Assembly: GCF_040253635.1 (NCBI RefSeq)
Contig: NZ_JBEJGX010000003.1
Coordinates: forward strand, 1,674,001 to 1,738,000
Origin: Streptomyces sp. Edi2
Lineage (GTDB): Bacteria; Actinomycetota; Actinomycetes; Streptomycetales; Streptomycetaceae
Length of the DNA stretch: 64,000 nucleotides
Direction of reading: 5' to 3'
Shown here: piece by piece, positions 60,806 to 64,000 of the stretch
Layout: each line of letters starts with the position of its first letter
How positions within the stretch are numbered: position 1 is the first letter of the stretch
Made by a program: the position numbers and the translations under genes
The notes under the pieces: model-generated
What the model was told of the DNA's origin: nothing
Database searches by the model: none
The model's input: only the letters and a program-made list of their open reading frames with translations

Positions 60806-63591
60806 GTACCGACCGCCTCGCCGGCGAAACCCCGCCCGAGCAGGAGGCCGCGCCCGGGACTGCGGATGCCCAGACACCCGACGACGCCACGGCGCCCGAG
60901 GCCCCCGCGGCACCGGAGGGCGCCACGGCACCGGAGGACGACGCAGCGCCGGCGGGCGACGCCACGGTGCCGGGCCCGGACGCGACGGCATCGGAGGACG
61001 CCGCAGCACCGGAGCCGGACACGCAAACGGAGGTGGAGGCGGAGGCTGCAGCGGAAACGGCTGCAACGGGCACCGACGCGACGGCGCCGGAAAGCTCCCC
61101 GGCACCGGCCGCGGACACGGCAGCTCCGGTGAGCGAGCCGGCTCCCGCGGCACCCGGCACCGGGGACCGGGCTACCGACGCCGAGGACCGGGCTCCCGAC
61201 TCCGGGGCGGCGCGGGAGACCGCGGCGCCCTCGGTGCCCGCAGCGCCCGCAGCGCCCGCAGCGCCCTCGGCGCCCGCGTCGGCCAAGGCGACCGCGGACG
61301 CGCTGGCCGCGGCGGTACGCGCGGTGGAGAGCGGCGAGCGCCTGGCCGCCTCGTTCTTCAACGATGCACCCCGTTCCGCCCCCCGCCCCGCCCAGCCGGC
61401 CGCACCCGCCGCCCGGCCCCGCGAGGACGGCCCGGAGAACGGCAGCCGCGCCCCGCAGCAGAGCGCCCCCCACGGCCCCGCCCCGGAGGCCGCCCGGCCC
61501 GGCACCGCACCCGACGCCGGCGGCCCGGCCAGTCCCCCGGTCACGGACACCGGCGCCATGAGCCCGGCCGCCGCACCGGCTCCGGCCGGCCCGGTTCCCG
61601 CCCCCCGCCCCGTCGTGGCCGCGGCCCCCGGCATCGAGGGCGTACGGCAGGTCCTCACGGCGGGCGGCGCGCCCCAAGCGCTGGCGGAGCCCGCCGCGGA
61701 GGTGCTCGGGGAGCGGGCCGCCGAGGCACTGAGCGAGGACCCCTGGCAGTTGCTCGGTGTGCCCGGGGTGCGCCCCGAGCAGGCCGACGGCTTTGCCCGG
61801 GCGCTGCTCGGCCCGGCCTGCGGCCCCGGCGACGAGCGGCGCGCACAGGCATTGGTCGGCTGGCTGCTGGAACAGGCCGCCGTGGCGGGGCACTCCGCCC
61901 TGGAGGCCGCCGCGCTGCGCGCCGCCCTGGCCCAGCGCTCGGTGCCCGACCCCGACGAGGCCCTGCAGACCGCCATCGCGGACGGTGCCGTACTGGTCTT
62001 CCAGGACGCGATCGAAGAACCGGGCCGGGCACGTCCCACCACGGGCGACGACGAGGACGACGAGCAGCCGGTCCGGATCCTGCTCGGCCTGGACCGGTTC
62101 GCGATGGCCGAGGAGAGCGTCGCCGACGGCCTGGCACGGCTGCTGAACACCTTCGAAGCGGTGGCCGGGCCGGAGCAGGACACCGCGGCGGACGGCGGGG
62201 AGCCCGGCGGCGGCACGGCAGCCGCGGAGCCGGCCGACGCCGACCGGAGCCCGGCCACGGAGAGTGCCGATGCCCCGGCCCCCGGCGCCGGAGACACCGG
62301 AGCGCCCGCCGACACCGACGGCACCACCACCCCCCGGCCCGTACGCCCCTCCGCCGCCGCCTGGGAGGCCGCGGCGGCCGCCGCACCGTCGCCGTCGGCC
62401 GCGGAGCTCATCCGCGCGGCGGCACACAGCGGCCTGGTGGCGCACACCGGTGCCGAGGCGGCCTGCGCGGAGCCCGCCGCGCTGATCGCCGCGGCCCGCT
62501 CGCTGGGCCTGCGGACGTACGGTGCCACGCACACCGAGAACGGCCGCCGGCGCCTGGCCGCCCACCTCGCCGCAAACGCTCCGGAGGCCGCCGGCGCGGC
62601 CATGGACCCCGGTGCGGCCGCGGCGACCGTGTCCGGCCTGCTGTCCGGCCGGCAGGGTCCGGGCCGCGACGCCGACGGCGCCCTGGCGCTCGATCTGCTG
62701 GTCGTGCTGGACGCCCCGCAGCTGGATCTGGAGGCCGCCGCGCTGCTCGTCGAGTCGCTGACCGACGGCACCCGCCTGGTGCTCAGCGGCGACCCGGGGG
62801 GGCTGTGGTCCGCCGGTCCCGGCCGGCTGTTCGCCGATCTGCTGGCGGCCCGCTTCTGCCCTCAGGTCGCCTCCCGCACCCCGGACTTCGGCCCGATCGG
62901 CGAGCTGGTGTCGGGCATCGGCATCGGCGAGCTGAGCCAGGTCGAGGCGCCCGGCAAGGAAGTGGTGATCGTTCCCGCGCGGGATGCCGGAGAGGCGGTG
63001 CACCGCACCGTCCAACTGGTCGCCGACTCCGTGCCCCGGGCGCTCGGTGTTCCCGCGGAGCAGACCCAGGTCATCACCGTCGGCCACGGCGGCGCGGCCG
63101 GCACCCGCGCGCTGAACGCCGCCCTCAAGGAACGGCTCAATCCCGGCCCCGGCCGATTCGGCGGATTCGACCCCGGCGACCGCGTGGCTTACACCCCGGC
63201 ACCCGGCCGCACGGTGCCCGGCACGGTCACCGGCGCGGACGCATCCGGGCTGCAGCTCGACTGCGACGGCACCGCGACGGTGGTACCGCGCGAGCAGGTC
63301 GGTGCGGGGGCCGTACGCCACGGCTGGGCGCTCACCGCGCACCAGGCGGCCGGGATGCGCTGGCCCGCCGCAGTGGTCGTGCTGCCCGGGGACGCCGCCG
63401 CCGGCCTGACCCGCGCCTGGGTCTACACCGCCTTCAGCCGCGGCGAACGGCATCTGTCGGTCGTCCAGGGCGTCGATCAGGCGCTGCCCCGCGCCGTCGC
63501 CGAGGTACCCGTCAAGGAACGCACGACCCGGCTGCGCACCCTGCTCCAGCACAGCGTCCAGAGCACCGAGGAGCCGCCCGCGGCCGGCTGA
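60802..63591 (+). CDS. RecD2-like protein lacking the ATP-binding loop, with helix-hairpin-helix domain
   Basis: This protein has 929 residues from a GTG overlapping the previous stop. Residues 1-270 are Ala/Pro/Thr/Glu low-complexity sequence. A helix-hairpin-helix segment follows (about 275-345: LSEDPWQLLGVPGVRPEQADG), then a winged-helix-like part, a second linker and a RecD-type helicase shell. Motif III is clear (LVLSGDPGGLWSAGPGRLFADLL, about 655), as is the C-terminal HQAAGMRWPAAVVVLPGD with VYTAFSRGERHLSVVQG. The expected Walker A place reads HSGLVAHTGAEAAC and the Walker B reads LLVVLDAPQLD, without Gly-Lys-Thr or Asp-Glu. It is therefore probably a non-helicase DNA-binding relative. 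Confidence 0.85.
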   Translation: MSTDRLAGETPPEQEAAPGTADAQTPDDATAPEAPAAPEGATAPEDDAAPAGDATVPGPDATASEDAAAPEPDTQTEVEAEAAAETAATGTDATAPESSPAPAADTAAPVSEPAPAAPGTGDRATDAEDRAPDSGAARETAAPSVPAAPAAPAAPSAPASAKATADALAAAVRAVESGERLAASFFNDAPRSAPRPAQPAAPAARPREDGPENGSRAPQQSAPHGPAPEAARPGTAPDAGGPASPPVTDTGAMSPAAAPAPAGPVPAPRPVVAAAPGIEGVRQVLTAGGAPQALAEPAAEVLGERAAEALSEDPWQLLGVPGVRPEQADGFARALLGPACGPGDERRAQALVGWLLEQAAVAGHSALEAAALRAALAQRSVPDPDEALQTAIADGAVLVFQDAIEEPGRARPTTGDDEDDEQPVRILLGLDRFAMAEESVADGLARLLNTFEAVAGPEQDTAADGGEPGGGTAAAEPADADRSPATESADAPAPGAGDTGAPADTDGTTTPRPVRPSAAAWEAAAAAAPSPSAAELIRAAAHSGLVAHTGAEAACAEPAALIAAARSLGLRTYGATHTENGRRRLAAHLAANAPEAAGAAMDPGAAAATVSGLLSGRQGPGRDADGALALDLLVVLDAPQLDLEAAALLVESLTDGTRLVLSGDPGGLWSAGPGRLFADLLAARFCPQVASRTPDFGPIGELVSGIGIGELSQVEAPGKEVVIVPARDAGEAVHRTVQLVADSVPRALGVPAEQTQVITVGHGGAAGTRALNAALKERLNPGPGRFGGFDPGDRVAYTPAPGRTVPGTVTGADASGLQLDCDGTATVVPREQVGAGAVRHGWALTAHQAAGMRWPAAVVVLPGDAAAGLTRAWVYTAFSRGERHLSVVQGVDQALPRAVAEVPVKERTTRLRTLLQHSVQSTEEPPAAG

Positions 63592-63633
63592 CCGGCTACC
63601 GGGCCCGCTCCCCCGCACCGCACGCCCCGCAAG

Positions 63634-63683
63634 CCGCTGCCCCGGTCCGTCAGCAGCCTCCTGCCGACGGACCGGGGCAGCGG
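63634..63683. terminator. strong bidirectional terminator between convergent genes
   Basis: Arms 63634-63651 and 63666-63683 are a perfect 18-bp stem with a 14-base loop. Part of the left arm can instead pair with a third sequence, 63716-63735. Confidence 0.85.
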
Positions 63684-63782
63684 TCGGTGTACGGGATCAG
63701 GATGCGGTGGCGGGGCCGGGGCAGCGGCTTGCGGGCCGGGGTACGGCGGCGGGGCAGGACCCAGCCCGCGCCCCGCGCCGGT

Positions 63783-64000
63783 CTACCTTCCGCGGTCGGG
63801 CGTTTCCAGATCGTCGTCGTCCAGCTCCTCGTCGAAGACCGCGCTGACGTCGAAGCGGCACACCACCCGCTGGGGGTCCGCCTGATCGAACGGCGCCGAC
63901 AGCCACTCCCCCGGCTCGGCCGGGTCGTCGGCGGCCGCCACCCACAGGGTGGAGTCGCCCTCCTCCAGGCCGAATTCCTTGTGCCGGGAGGCGATCTCGT
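63783..64000 (-). CDS. C-terminal part of an unidentified protein
   Basis: The last 72 codons of a minus-strand gene enter from the window edge, ending at the TAG at 63783-63785. The readable part contains EIASRHKEFGLEEGDSTLWV, then WLSAPFDQADP, and an acidic end DEELDDDDLETPDRGR. The codon pattern is normal for the genome. I do not recognise the family, and the start lies outside the window. Confidence 0.75.
   Translation of the reverse strand, partial: EIASRHKEFGLEEGDSTLWVAAADDPAEPGEWLSAPFDQADPQRVVCRFDVSAVFDEELDDDDLETPDRGR

Noticed and set aside
60784..63618. 944-codon minus-strand open frame opposite the RecD-like gene
   Set aside because: It is a Gly/Arg/Ala-rich shadow. The plus-strand frame has helicase motifs, a coupled start and normal codon use.

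Overview
The window is a high-GC actinobacterial chromosome segment, almost certainly Streptomyces. The evidence is GC-rich third codon positions, GTG/TTG starts behind strong purine ribosome sites, a complete Pup-proteasome locus, mycothiol and F420-linked genes, and a gylR-glpFKD glycerol operon. From memory, the gene order matches the S. coelicolor region around SCO1631-SCO1668. Two blocks look added relative to that order: an L-fucose catabolic cluster (about 38.2-48.1 kb) and a secreted GH31 glycosidase (49.6-52.7 kb).

Layout. 1-2194: Ski2-like helicase (3' end outside the window). 2480-2767: small secreted cysteine protein. 3028-8528, all minus: FKBP lipoprotein, FKBP isomerase, pafB, pafC, zinc-ribbon protein, small membrane protein, tatA, tatC. 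8767-18801: Pup-proteasome locus (arc/mpa, dop, pup, a decayed endonuclease VII-type gene, prcB, prcA; then a LacI regulator divergent from an MFS gene that runs straight into pafA). 19051-24469: ferredoxin, secreted protein, tRNA m1A58 methyltransferase trmI, site-2 protease with CBS domains, RecB-type nuclease, orphan NarL-type response regulator. 24565-27860: two paralogous peptide-type solute-binding lipoproteins without permeases. 28224-32747: HAD phosphatase and metH. 33017-38006: gylR, glpF, glpK, glpD. 38262-48099: FadR-type regulator and L-fucose genes. 48360-49547: ParJ/PAC2 protein. 49595-52651: GH31. 52815-56479: mshC plus a trio of uncharacterised conserved actinobacterial proteins (kinase-like, DUF3090, histidine-phosphatase-like). 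56539-63591: CorA, ferritin-like protein, F420-dependent oxidoreductase, aldo/keto reductase, and a RecD-like protein that has lost its ATP-binding loop. 63783-64000: end of an unidentified gene.

How the genes work together. Pup carries a C-terminal Gln, so Dop must deamidate it before PafA ligates it to substrates; ARC unfolds them for the PrcAB core. PafBC is the WYL transcription factor pair known for DNA-damage control in mycobacteria. In the fucose block, an ABC importer, an aldo/keto reductase (fucose dehydrogenase), an amidohydrolase (fuconolactonase), an enolase-family fuconate dehydratase and an SDR (2-keto-3-deoxyfuconate dehydrogenase) form the non-phosphorylated L-fucose route. 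The final cleavage enzyme is not in the window. A perfect palindrome before the FadR-type gene shares its core with sequences before the dehydratase. An identical 12-bp motif before gylR and before glpF is a candidate GylR box.

Many intergenic ends carry long perfect GC-rich stems, read here as terminators. No rRNA, tRNA, CRISPR array, insertion sequence or phage gene was recognised. Starts were moved inward where a ribosome site or family length argued for it. Family assignments rest on motif reading and remembered gene order, not on searches.
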